Assembly: GCA_902384935.1 (NCBI GenBank)
Contig: CABMDO010000020.1
Location: 1-64,000 of the forward strand
DNA length: 64,000 bases
Reading direction: 5' to 3'
Origin: Candidatus Norongarragalina meridionalis
GTDB lineage: Archaea; Micrarchaeota; Micrarchaeia; Norongarragalinales; Norongarragalinaceae
Position 1 is the first letter of the stretch, and every line of letters begins with the position of its first letter. A program made the position numbers and the translations under genes. The notes under the pieces were generated by a model. The model saw only the letters and a list, made by a program, of their open reading frames with translations. It was not told where the DNA came from and ran no database searches. This document shows positions 50,199 to 58,969 of the stretch, piece by piece.

Positions 50199-50966
50199 AT
50201 GCGCCGAGTTTCGCTCATGCTGCTGGTCGCTTTCATCGCGGCGCAGGCTATCGGCTTGCTCGCGGGATGGCACTTCGTGGCGCAGGAAGTAAGCGTGGTG
50301 GACAACCCCGCCGACATCGGCAACTCCCTCTTTCTCTTCGTATACATCCTCGTCGGCACAATCGTCATCCTCCTGCTCCTGAAATTTTACCACGGCAAGA
50401 AACTGTTCCTCCTCATCGAGTTGCTGTTGGAATTCTCCGCGATGCAGCTGTTCCTGAGCATGTTCGCCTCCGAGCTCGTCGCGCTCGTCGGCGCGGCGCT
50501 TATGCTCGGCATACGCCTGGGATTCCCGCAGGCGCGCGGCGCGTTCCTGCTGTTCGCGGCGTCCGTAGTCGGCGCACTTCTCGGCTCGTCCCTCGACATC
50601 ATCCCCGCGGTGATTCTCTCGCTCATGCTCGCGGGTTACGACGCAATCGCGGTTTTCGGCACGAAGCACATGGTGACGATGGCGAAGGGTTTGGACGAGC
50701 GGGGCGCGGCTTTCGCCGTATCCCTGAAACACAAGAAGGAAAGCATACAACTGGGCACTGGGGATTTCGTGATGCCGGTGCTGCTGAGCGTGTCGGCGCT
50801 TAAACTTTCGACGCTGGACGCCGTTTTCGTGGTATGCGGCGGTTTCGCGGGACTGCTGCTCATGATTTACGTGCTGGAAAGGCACAAGGGCTATTGGCCC
50901 GCGCTTCCGCCGATAGTCGGCGGCGCCCTGCTGTTTCTCCTCGTGCGCGTCGTTGCGCTTCCTTAA
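50199..50966 (+). CDS. Presenilin/SPP-family intramembrane aspartyl protease (A22)
   Basis: 'LAGYDAIAVFG' (YD), 'QLGTGDFVMPVLL' (GxGD), C-terminal 'WPALPPIVGG' (PAL). Start may be 50175; TATA-like 'tttattta' favours 50199. Confidence 0.9.
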   Translation: MRRVSLMLLVAFIAAQAIGLLAGWHFVAQEVSVVDNPADIGNSLFLFVYILVGTIVILLLLKFYHGKKLFLLIELLLEFSAMQLFLSMFASELVALVGAALMLGIRLGFPQARGAFLLFAASVVGALLGSSLDIIPAVILSLMLAGYDAIAVFGTKHMVTMAKGLDERGAAFAVSLKHKKESIQLGTGDFVMPVLLSVSALKLSTLDAVFVVCGGFAGLLLMIYVLERHKGYWPALPPIVGGALLFLLVRVVALP

Positions 50967-50993
50967 TAAATATCCGCGACCAAATGATTGCCT

Positions 50994-51404
50994 ATGGCCG
51001 AAGAGTACGAAAAACTGCTTGAAAAGCTCTATTCAAACCTTCCCGCGAAACGGACGAGCGGGGAGCGTTTCGAGATACCAATAGCGGACTGCTTCCTTCA
51101 AGGCAGCAAAACCGTAATACGCAATTTCGGCGACATCTGCTCCCGTTTGCGAAGAACGCCCGAGGAACTCTCCAAATACCTGTTCAAGGAGCTCGCCACG
51201 CCCGGAACAATAGCGGGGCAGCAGCTCATCCTGCAGAGCAAGGTGAACCCGAGGCTCGTCAACGAAAAGCTGACGTCGTACTGCGAGATTTACGTTATTT
51301 GCCGCGAGTGCGGAAAGCCCGACACGCATCTGGACGCCGTTGACCGCAACGTGCGGATGCTCGTGTGCGAGGCGTGCGGAGCGAAGAAACCGGTGAGATT
51401 CTAA
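50994..51404 (+). CDS. eif2b: Translation initiation factor aIF2 subunit beta
   Basis: 'NFGDICSRLRRTPEELSKYLFKELATPG', zinc ribbon 'CRECGKPDTHL...CEACGAKKPV'. Confidence 0.96.
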   Translation: MAEEYEKLLEKLYSNLPAKRTSGERFEIPIADCFLQGSKTVIRNFGDICSRLRRTPEELSKYLFKELATPGTIAGQQLILQSKVNPRLVNEKLTSYCEIYVICRECGKPDTHLDAVDRNVRMLVCEACGAKKPVRF

Positions 51405-51406
51405 AT

Positions 51407-51733
51407 ATGTTCTTCTGGTACAACAGGGACGGCCCGCAGGACGGCGAGGAGATACGCCTGAGAATGCCCCGCAAGGGCGAGATATTCGGCGTCGTCGCGC
51501 AGCTGATGGGCGGCGCGCGCATGCGCGTGCAGTGCGCCGACGGGAAAGAACGCCTATGCCGCGTTCCCGGAAAAATCAAGCGCCAAATCTGGGTGAAGGA
51601 AGGGGACATCGTGCTTATCATGCCGTGGAGCGTCGAAGGCGACGCCAAGGCGGACATCGCTTACCGTTACACGCGCGTGCAAGTCGACGCGCTCAGGCGC
51701 AAGGGGCTGCTTCCGCAGATGCAACCGGTGTAA
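51407..51733 (+). CDS. eif1a: Translation initiation factor aIF1A
   Basis: 'RLRMPRKGEIFGVVAQLMGGARMRVQCADGKERLCRVPGKIKRQIWVKEGDIVLI' S1/OB fold. Confidence 0.97.
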   Translation: MFFWYNRDGPQDGEEIRLRMPRKGEIFGVVAQLMGGARMRVQCADGKERLCRVPGKIKRQIWVKEGDIVLIMPWSVEGDAKADIAYRYTRVQVDALRRKGLLPQMQPV

Positions 51734-51735
51734 GC

Positions 51736-52308
51736 GTGAAACACGCGCGCTTCTACGCAGTCGTCGGATTCGTTTTTCTCGCGGTATGCTTCCTCGGATT
51801 CGTTTTTTTCCAATCCTTGGGCAGGGAAGCGCAGCTCCGCGCGTCGCTTGAATCCGAATCGCTAACCGCGTCGCTACGCGCCTCTCTCGAAGCCGCTGCA
51901 TGGCACGGCGGCTCTTACTACGGAAAGCTGTCGGGCTTCGACCGCAACGCCGTCGCGTTCATAAAATATCCCGACGCGTCGTATTGCGACTCGCTCGGTT
52001 TCCATGCTTCGAAAGAATGCTGGGTGATCTATCCCTCGTGGTTCAACAAAACCACCCGCGACTTCTATCCGTCCGAAGCGGGAAGAAGCGTGGTGCTCGT
52101 TTCGAGCATAGAAATCGACCCGTCGTGCGGAGCGGACAGGATATGCATCGCGGGAATCGGCGGCTGCAACGCCAGCTACGTCCCGATACCCGCACGAAGG
52201 GCGATAGGGTTCCGGCTTTTCGAATACGATTTGGACAACGGCGACGGGTTGCGCATAAAGGGCGACGGCGCGGGGAATATCGTTCTTTGCCGCGTCGCTA
52301 ACCCATGA
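51736..52308 (+). CDS. Membrane-anchored/exported hypothetical protein
   Basis: GTG 51736; 'RFYAVVGFVFLAVCFLGFVFFQSLG' TM; Cys-containing ectodomain. Confidence 0.7.
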   Translation: MKHARFYAVVGFVFLAVCFLGFVFFQSLGREAQLRASLESESLTASLRASLEAAAWHGGSYYGKLSGFDRNAVAFIKYPDASYCDSLGFHASKECWVIYPSWFNKTTRDFYPSEAGRSVVLVSSIEIDPSCGADRICIAGIGGCNASYVPIPARRAIGFRLFEYDLDNGDGLRIKGDGAGNIVLCRVANP

Positions 52309-52765
52309 AAATCCAGAGCTGCTGTCCGAACCACACCACCGCGGCGGTTTTTATGATTCGGGCGATAACTATCAGGACGAGAAACTTCTTCCAGTCCATC
52401 TCCAGCGTTCCCGCGGCTACTGGAATCAAATCGCCGACGAACGGAACCCACGGCGATACGACGAGCACGATGGAACCCCAACTCTTGAACCATCCTTCGG
52501 CTTTATGCTCGCCTTGCGGGTCACGCTTGACGAGGAAGGAATGGATGCCCTTGAGTCCGACATAGTAGTTGATGTACGCAGCGATTGTGGACGCCACCGT
52601 CACTACGGCGACTATGCTCCAGAAATCGAAATACTTCGACGCCAGCACGATAATGGGCTCGCTTGGGAACGGAAGGAGTGACGCGCTGAAGAACGCGACG
52701 ACGGCGAGTCCTGCCAAGCCGTACGTCTGCAGCACCGACACGCCGATGGCGACCAAGTCCACCAC
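52298..52765 (-). CDS. DedA/VTT-family membrane protein (YqaA-like)
   Basis: 'ASLLPFPSEPIIVLASKYFDF', 'NYYVGLKG', 'SPWVPFVGDLIPVAAGTLEMDWKKF'. Confidence 0.88.
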   Translation of the reverse strand: MVDLVAIGVSVLQTYGLAGLAVVAFFSASLLPFPSEPIIVLASKYFDFWSIVAVVTVASTIAAYINYYVGLKGIHSFLVKRDPQGEHKAEGWFKSWGSIVLVVSPWVPFVGDLIPVAAGTLEMDWKKFLVLIVIARIIKTAAVVWFGQQLWIFMG

Positions 52766-52814
52766 AAGAAACCAAGCGCCACTGTTATTAAATCGCTATC
52801 GCCCTAGAAGGATT

Positions 52815-53840
52815 ATGCGGATAAGATACGCGAAACGCGCGAACCCTCCAGCGTTTGCAGCCGAGGAGCTGGCGGTGCGGCGCGCGCGGTATCCTCGCAT
52901 CAAGGCGCGGCGCGCGTTCGAGTTCGCGCCGAACGCGGACAGGCGCAGGGCGCTTTCGCTCATCGAGAAGGGAAGGGTTGCGGATGCGGAATTCGTCCTG
53001 AAGGCGCTCGACAGCGACGACTACGTCCTCCGACGGGCGGGCGCCTACTTTCTGCACCGCACGCCGCTGCTCATGCTGCATCCCGAGTACGAGCCGAAGC
53101 TTAGGAAACTTCTCTCACATCCCGACCGCTACGTAGTTTTGGCGGCGGAAGACGCCATTTCGAACCTCCGCCCGATTCCCGAAAATCGCATCCCGTTCGG
53201 CACGAACGAGAAATTGCTGGGGAGCGCCGGCGGGCATCTTGCCGCCGGAGACATGGAGGTTCTCGGGGAACGACTGGGAAAAATCCGGGAGATAACGAAA
53301 CAGCTGCAAAAGGAGTTCGGCAAAAACTTCACGGGCGTCCTAGTGTTCGGCAGCACCAGCAAGGGATACGTCCGGGACGGCAGCGACCTGGATTACCGGA
53401 TTCTAGGAAGTCCCGCCGCACGCAGGCGCTTCCTCCAACTCGCGGAAACTAAGTCGCTGCTCCCGTACAGCGAGGAAAACAAGTACGACCATTGCCGCGG
53501 CTGGAAGAAGATAGGCGGCGCCTATGCATTGTTCACTGGCCTGTTCTTCGGAGACCGCGGGAAACTCCTGCAAATGCAGCGCAACGCAGTTTCGAGGCTC
53601 GACCAGAATAAATGGGAAGGCATCGCGGAACAGGTGGGCGACAGGGAAACGAACATAGGGGACGCATTTACCAGGATAGACGTGCCTGCATTTGCGGAGG
53701 AGCGGATTCGCAACGCGATTCGGCTCAACCGCGCACCGCCGACTCTGGCCGAGGTAAAGCTGATACTGAAGAGGCAGGCTAACGCAAGGATACGGTCACG
53801 CCGCAGGTTCGCCGGCCGGGCAACTGCGACAAACGCTTAA
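52815..53840 (+). CDS. Helical (HEAT-like) N-terminus plus MNT-type nucleotidyltransferase-fold domain
   Basis: 'FTGVLVFGSTSKGYVRDGSDLDYRIL' = GS..G...SDLD NTase motif; ATG at 52815 inside ORF 52569..53840. Confidence 0.75.
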   Translation: MRIRYAKRANPPAFAAEELAVRRARYPRIKARRAFEFAPNADRRRALSLIEKGRVADAEFVLKALDSDDYVLRRAGAYFLHRTPLLMLHPEYEPKLRKLLSHPDRYVVLAAEDAISNLRPIPENRIPFGTNEKLLGSAGGHLAAGDMEVLGERLGKIREITKQLQKEFGKNFTGVLVFGSTSKGYVRDGSDLDYRILGSPAARRRFLQLAETKSLLPYSEENKYDHCRGWKKIGGAYALFTGLFFGDRGKLLQMQRNAVSRLDQNKWEGIAEQVGDRETNIGDAFTRIDVPAFAEERIRNAIRLNRAPPTLAEVKLILKRQANARIRSRRRFAGRATATNA

Positions 53841-53865
53841 ATCCCCGACGCTGCGTTAAATACTC

Positions 53866-55110
53866 GTGGCAAAACTCCCCGCAATGCGGCGCCTCGCTCC
53901 CGCCAGAAGCGAGAAGGAGCTGCTTCAGCGCAGGGCGCTGGACATTCTTGGAAAGCATCCCGAGGCGGTCAGGGAGTATTTCGTCGGAGAGCTCGAGCCT
54001 GCCGAGAAGAAAATAGTCGCGAAGGCGTACGACGATCTGCTCGAGCGGCTGCAGTGGGCGGGGCTCGTAAGCGAACCGGACGTGACGGAACTGCAATCCA
54101 GGAAAAACGAAATCCTGGGCAAAACCAGGCATTTCGTCATCCAGAGCATGAGGTACGAAAAGAACGCCATAGACAGGTACCGGATGCTGCTTTCAGTGCT
54201 GGACAAGGATGGCGGTTTCCAAGGCGCGCACATGCCCGAAGCCAACGACACGAAGGAGATACTACTCGGCCGCAACGACCCGGAGCTCGGCGCGACCGCG
54301 ATGCACGAAATCATGCATGCGCTGCAGCACGGCGGATACATAAGAATAAAGAACAACGCGGAAAACCAGGAGCCTATTGCCGTCCTGTTCGACAACCTGT
54401 ATCTCGCGGAAAAAATTTCGGGAGGAGCGGACAGGAGGATAAGCCGAAACGCGCTGGACGAGATTCTTAGGGAATATTCCTCCACCAAGAGTTTCTGGAG
54501 CGCGGAAACAAGGCCTGCCGAGATACCTTCGGAGATCTGGAACGCCGAGAAACGGAAAGCCTCTTCCAATAACAACCACGCCGAGGGAGGCGCCGACGCG
54601 ATCCAGATTCTCGGCAGGGCTCTCGCATCCGGGATGCCGATGCGCGAGGTGTGGAAGCAGGCGGGGGCGTTCCTAGGCGCGAAATACTTCAGCGAAACCG
54701 ACGCGCATCCAGAGGACCAGCCGTACATCGACGCGTATCTCGCCGAGCGCGACAAGAACTTCGCAGGTGCGGCGGAACTTTACCAGACGCTGCTCCGAAA
54801 GGCGCCAGACTGGAACAGGGAACGCCTGCGGCTCAGAATTGCGGAAAACTACCTCAGGGCGAGGCGCTATTCGGAGGCGATACGCTGGTTCGGCAAGGTG
54901 TCCGAGCCGTTCGATTCCAATCTCGGAATCGCGCGCGCCCACTACGCACTGGATGATTTCGAGAAAGCCGCCGCATTCGCCGAAAAAGCGACTAAAATCA
55001 AACCGGACGCGTCCGCCTACACGATTCTCGGCAACGCCTACATGAACCTGAAACAGGTTGAGAAAGCCCGAGCCGCGCACGACAGGGCGGGAAAACTCAT
55101 CGCCACGTAA
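53866..55110 (+). CDS. Zincin-like (HEXXH) protein with C-terminal TPR repeats
   Basis: 'LGATAMHEIMHALQHGGYI' HEXXH; C-terminal TPR-like 'NFAGAAELYQTLLRKAPDWNRERLRLRIAENYLRARRYSEAIRWFGKV'. Confidence 0.7.
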   Translation: MAKLPAMRRLAPARSEKELLQRRALDILGKHPEAVREYFVGELEPAEKKIVAKAYDDLLERLQWAGLVSEPDVTELQSRKNEILGKTRHFVIQSMRYEKNAIDRYRMLLSVLDKDGGFQGAHMPEANDTKEILLGRNDPELGATAMHEIMHALQHGGYIRIKNNAENQEPIAVLFDNLYLAEKISGGADRRISRNALDEILREYSSTKSFWSAETRPAEIPSEIWNAEKRKASSNNNHAEGGADAIQILGRALASGMPMREVWKQAGAFLGAKYFSETDAHPEDQPYIDAYLAERDKNFAGAAELYQTLLRKAPDWNRERLRLRIAENYLRARRYSEAIRWFGKVSEPFDSNLGIARAHYALDDFEKAAAFAEKATKIKPDASAYTILGNAYMNLKQVEKARAAHDRAGKLIAT

Positions 55111-56077
55111 CCGCTACGTCGTCGGTTCTCCAGTCGGGCATAATATCATGCGAGCCTAAGCGCGCCTCTTTCCGCTGCAAAACGCCCTGCCAGGCTATCA
55201 TCGCAGCGTTATCGACGAGAAACTCGTTGGGCGGTACGAACATCCGCGCATTGCGTTCCTCGCACATGATTCGTGTTTTTTCCTGCAAAATCCTTGAGCA
55301 CGCAACGCCACCACCGAGCAGCAGTTCCTTTTTGTCGCAATGCGCCATTGCTCTCTCCGAGACTTCGACCAGCATCGCATAAACGACTTCCTGCAAGGAG
55401 TATGCGAGTTGTGCCTCGGAGTATTTTCTGCTGTCCACCAACTGTTTTGCCCTTGTCAATATTCCCGAAAACGCCAAGTCCATTCCCTTGACGGTATACG
55501 GCATGGGCACAAAATCATCGCTACTGGCTTGGTAGTAAAGTTCTTGCAGTTTGGGTCCGCCTGGGAAGCCAAGTCCCAAATGGCGTGCGAATTTATCCAG
55601 CATGTTGCCGATTCCGATATCCAAAGTTTCGCCAAAAATCCGGTATCGCTTTCCCTCAAACGCAATGATTTGCGTATTGGCGCCGGAAACGTACAGCATG
55701 ACGGGGTCTTTTGCAGGCGTAAGTAATCGCCCTATCTCCAGATGTGCGAGCATGTGGTTTACGCCAACTACAGGCAAGCCAGTTTTTTCGCTCAGTTCGG
55801 TTATGGTATTGAGCCCTATCTGAAGGCAGTTTCCTATGCCAGGACCTCTAGAAAATGAAAGCACTCCCAAATCATCTAGGGAAACGTCTGCCCTCCTCAA
55901 TGCCCGATCCAACACCTGCGTTTTGTTGGCGTCAAGAAATCTGGCAACCTCGCGCGGAATGATTCCCGCGCTTTCCGAAGTAAAGGATATTTTTTCGTTT
56001 GCCAGAACCTTGCCGTTACTGGAGACTATTCCTATCCCCAAGGTATGAGCGGTCGACTCCAGACCTAAACAAAGCAA
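55097..56077 (-). CDS. kae1: Kae1/TsaD tRNA threonylcarbamoyladenosine synthase subunit
   Basis: TTG start with SD-like GGTGA; 'LGLESTAHTLGIGIV', 'NHMLAHLEIGRL', 'YVSGANTQII', 'LLLGGGVACSRILQEK'. Confidence 0.95.
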   Translation of the reverse strand: MLCLGLESTAHTLGIGIVSSNGKVLANEKISFTSESAGIIPREVARFLDANKTQVLDRALRRADVSLDDLGVLSFSRGPGIGNCLQIGLNTITELSEKTGLPVVGVNHMLAHLEIGRLLTPAKDPVMLYVSGANTQIIAFEGKRYRIFGETLDIGIGNMLDKFARHLGLGFPGGPKLQELYYQASSDDFVPMPYTVKGMDLAFSGILTRAKQLVDSRKYSEAQLAYSLQEVVYAMLVEVSERAMAHCDKKELLLGGGVACSRILQEKTRIMCEERNARMFVPPNEFLVDNAAMIAWQGVLQRKEARLGSHDIMPDWRTDDVAVTWR

Positions 56078-57309
56078 GATGGTTCACCTGCATATTCTAC
56101 GGCACGACGATTATTAGAAAGAATATGTTTCAGTAGTTTAATATTATTCTGGATGACTGACGGAGGCTCGCCAGCCAATCTTGCCATCTCAAAGGCGCAG
56201 TCAGTGGGGATGAACTTTTTCCCAGCAGCCCATGACGGCAGATAGCTGTCCCGAACTGATGAAAGGACGGCGCCGTCAAGGTTGCGACAGTTGCGCCGTA
56301 AATACTCGGCGAGAGCCCCGATGCGCCCATCCGATGACTTGTTGCCTGAAGAAGCGAACGTCTTGGCAGCGTCAAGCACCAGATTTCTTTGGAAGGCAGC
56401 ATCAAACAATAAGCTTAGTTTTGGAGCGGGCACGGGGAAGCCGCTGGAAAAGTAGTCGCGGACTTCGCTCTTTTGTTTTATCCAGTTCAAACCTGACAGC
56501 ACTTTCTCGGCGCCGACCGCGGCGCGAGAGCAATACCGATACGGAACGTTTCTTAGAAAAAATTCCATGTTTCTCTTTTCGGTAAGAATGCGAATCTCGA
56601 CCGGATAAGTAGTTACGCCATTTTTTGAGATGCGCGGACTGGTCCATTTTACTTTTGGAGAGGTAGAACGGACTCCGAGGTGTTTCAGTAAAATATGGAC
56701 GCCGAGCATGAAGTCCTTGCTGAAATGCTCTGCGACATTTCTTTCAGCACTAAGAGACAACTTTAGGCTTTCCGAAGCGGTTCCTATTCGCTTGAGGCGC
56801 GGGACCGAACCGTCGCCTGCGAAAAGTCCGCCTATGAATTCGAACTGCAAATTGTCTGGCAGGAGGAAAATCCAGCGAGGCAAGGAAAAGGACTGGCGGG
56901 TCTTCCTTCCGAACGGCGAGCCAGCGCATATCAAAAGCCTTGCGATGCTGGCGGGAAAGTAAACGTAGTATGCGCGGGATGAAAAGCAGCAGTGCAACTT
57001 GATGTTCCACGCTTCGCGGGCATCATCAATCAGACGCAGAGCATCCTTTTTATCGCCAAAACAGATGTGAAACGTGAAAGAACGGTTGCGTGTTTGCTGA
57101 TAAATACACCCGTCCGCATAGCGCAGACCGAAAATCCGGATGAACTGCAGAAACGAAGCACTGTTTGAAACCTTTAGAGGCAAGAGCCCCATGCGTTCCA
57201 GTTCAATAATGCATTTCGCGGACTTCGTTACATCTCCATCAACAGGGAAAGTGGCAAGTACCGCTTGTTTTGTCGCAATAAGTTTTCCCTTCACTAATCG
57301 CGTATTCAA
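56065..57309 (-). CDS. Free-standing LAGLIDADG homing-endonuclease-type protein
   Basis: Two LAGLIDADG-like motifs: 'LQFIRIFGLRYADGCIY' and 'FEFIGGLFAGDGSVP'; overlaps the kae1 start by 13 bp. Confidence 0.8.
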   Translation of the reverse strand: MNTRLVKGKLIATKQAVLATFPVDGDVTKSAKCIIELERMGLLPLKVSNSASFLQFIRIFGLRYADGCIYQQTRNRSFTFHICFGDKKDALRLIDDAREAWNIKLHCCFSSRAYYVYFPASIARLLICAGSPFGRKTRQSFSLPRWIFLLPDNLQFEFIGGLFAGDGSVPRLKRIGTASESLKLSLSAERNVAEHFSKDFMLGVHILLKHLGVRSTSPKVKWTSPRISKNGVTTYPVEIRILTEKRNMEFFLRNVPYRYCSRAAVGAEKVLSGLNWIKQKSEVRDYFSSGFPVPAPKLSLLFDAAFQRNLVLDAAKTFASSGNKSSDGRIGALAEYLRRNCRNLDGAVLSSVRDSYLPSWAAGKKFIPTDCAFEMARLAGEPPSVIQNNIKLLKHILSNNRRAVEYAGEPSCFV

Positions 57310-57383
57310 ACGGCGCTTATTAGCCCACGGGGACGGGTGTCTTCCAGTGAACTTATTTAACCCGCTCCGCGCTATTAAAACGC

Positions 57384-58001
57384 ATGCGCAGGATAGGCGA
57401 CGGAGCCGAGGCGGTTATCTTCCGCAATGGCAAAACCGTGCTCAAAAAGCGTCCGAGGAAGTCCTACCGCCATCCGATTCTCGACGAGCAGTTGCGGAAG
57501 GGAAGGACGAAGCGAGAAGCGAGAGTAACCGCGAAGGCAAAGGCGCTGGGCGTAAACGTACCGGAAGTAATGCGTGCTTCCGATTATGACTTGTCACTGT
57601 CTTTCGTAGCAGGAAAACGCGTCCGTGATGTTCTCGACAAAGCAACGCCGTCCCAACGCCGCCTCATCTGCGCCCAAATCGGAACGCAGGCCGCGATTCT
57701 GCACAACGCGGGCATAATTCACGGCGATTTGACTACGTCCAATTTGATTTTCTCGCGCGGCAAAGTGTTCGTCATCGACTTCGGCTTGTCCTTCCACAGC
57801 GCGCGCATCGAGGACAAAGCAGTTGACCTTCACCTCCTGAAGGAGGCGCTCGAAAGCAAGCACTGGCGCATCTGGAAGCAGTGCTTCGCTGACGTGGCGA
57901 AGGCTTACGAGAAAAAAGCGAAGGAAGGAAAGCCGGTTCTGAAAAGAATGGAAGAAGTGGAAACGCGCGGGCGATACAAGAAAAAAATAGAAAACGTCTA
58001 G
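57384..58001 (+). CDS. bud32: Bud32/PRPK KEOPS kinase
   Basis: 'IGDGAEAVIFRNGKTVLKKRPRKSYRHPILDEQLRKGRTKREARVTAKA', 'IIHGDLTTSNLIF', 'VIDFGLSF'. Confidence 0.95.
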   Translation: MRRIGDGAEAVIFRNGKTVLKKRPRKSYRHPILDEQLRKGRTKREARVTAKAKALGVNVPEVMRASDYDLSLSFVAGKRVRDVLDKATPSQRRLICAQIGTQAAILHNAGIIHGDLTTSNLIFSRGKVFVIDFGLSFHSARIEDKAVDLHLLKEALESKHWRIWKQCFADVAKAYEKKAKEGKPVLKRMEEVETRGRYKKKIENV

Positions 58002-58963
58002 ATCGTAAACCCGCCAACGTCTTGTATCACGAGTCCCAAATCAGAAGGATTAAGTCTGGTAATCAAATATGATGCAGATTTTGGAACGGTATTTTTTGCA
58101 TGTAGGGTGGCGTCTACCTGAATTACTGGGCATTCGCCTCGCGGAATAACAATTTCCACTTTACCAACCACCTGTTCGTCTCCAGGGTGAAGATCGAATC
58201 CCAGGGGTCGGCTATAGACATCATCGGAGTAACCGACTTGGAAAAAATCGGAGTCGACCTTCGCAGGTCTAGAACGAATGTATTCTTCACCGAGATAAAA
58301 ATTAAGTCTACACACTGGATTTTCAGCGGTTACAACACCTGCATTCTTTACAATCGCAGACAAATAGTAGGCCGATTCGGCGTTAGAATACGAATAGCTT
58401 TTGATTTTTAAGACAATTCTAAGATTTGGTTCAATTTTTTGACTGAATAAAGAAACCACTTGGGAGTGATCAAGTGCTTCGTTTCTTCCCTCCAACCGCC
58501 TAAAATATTTTTTCTGCTTCAAGTCCATACACGGAACTTGGCTTGAGCGACTAATTTCGACAGCATATGCCTTCATAGGTTTGTCTTCAGACTTTTCAAT
58601 CTCAAGAATTGAAAAATCGCAGGCCAGGAGTGTAGAATCGGTTATTCTGTTTCTAAGAGCGGAACTAGTTAGTTTAGAGTCTCTAGAATCAATCCAACTG
58701 GGTTTTGGCGAGTTTTGGTTTTTTTCATCTGGATCTGTAAAACCGACAAACAAAAGACCGCCATGCTGAGAATTTACAAAAGCAGAGATTACCTCGCCGA
58801 GATCGAGATTAGAAAAGGAGGTCGTAGTTTGCTCTTTGAAGTCGTAATTTATTGTTTCTTTAAAAACGGAATTTAGGAACGGGGCAATTTCTTTATCGGT
58901 AATGAGGTAGCCATTAGGCCGTATTCCCGTGATTTTTTCAAACAGGGGGAAATCGATATCCAT
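57998..58963 (-). CDS. AlbA_2/Schlafen-like nucleic-acid-binding domain protein
   Basis: 'FKETINYDFKEQTTTSFSNLDLGEVISAFVNSQHGGLLFVGFTD' AlbA_2-type core; 6 bp downstream of the TIR gene; AT-rich. Confidence 0.72.
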   Translation of the reverse strand: MDIDFPLFEKITGIRPNGYLITDKEIAPFLNSVFKETINYDFKEQTTTSFSNLDLGEVISAFVNSQHGGLLFVGFTDPDEKNQNSPKPSWIDSRDSKLTSSALRNRITDSTLLACDFSILEIEKSEDKPMKAYAVEISRSSQVPCMDLKQKKYFRRLEGRNEALDHSQVVSLFSQKIEPNLRIVLKIKSYSYSNAESAYYLSAIVKNAGVVTAENPVCRLNFYLGEEYIRSRPAKVDSDFFQVGYSDDVYSRPLGFDLHPGDEQVVGKVEIVIPRGECPVIQVDATLHAKNTVPKSASYLITRLNPSDLGLVIQDVGGFTI

Positions 58964-58969
58964 TCAGAG

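Noticed and set aside
55097-57309. LAGLIDADG ORF as an intein of Kae1
   Set aside because: It has its own stop (TAG at 56065) in a different frame from kae1, lies before the kae1 start, and Kae1 is complete without it.
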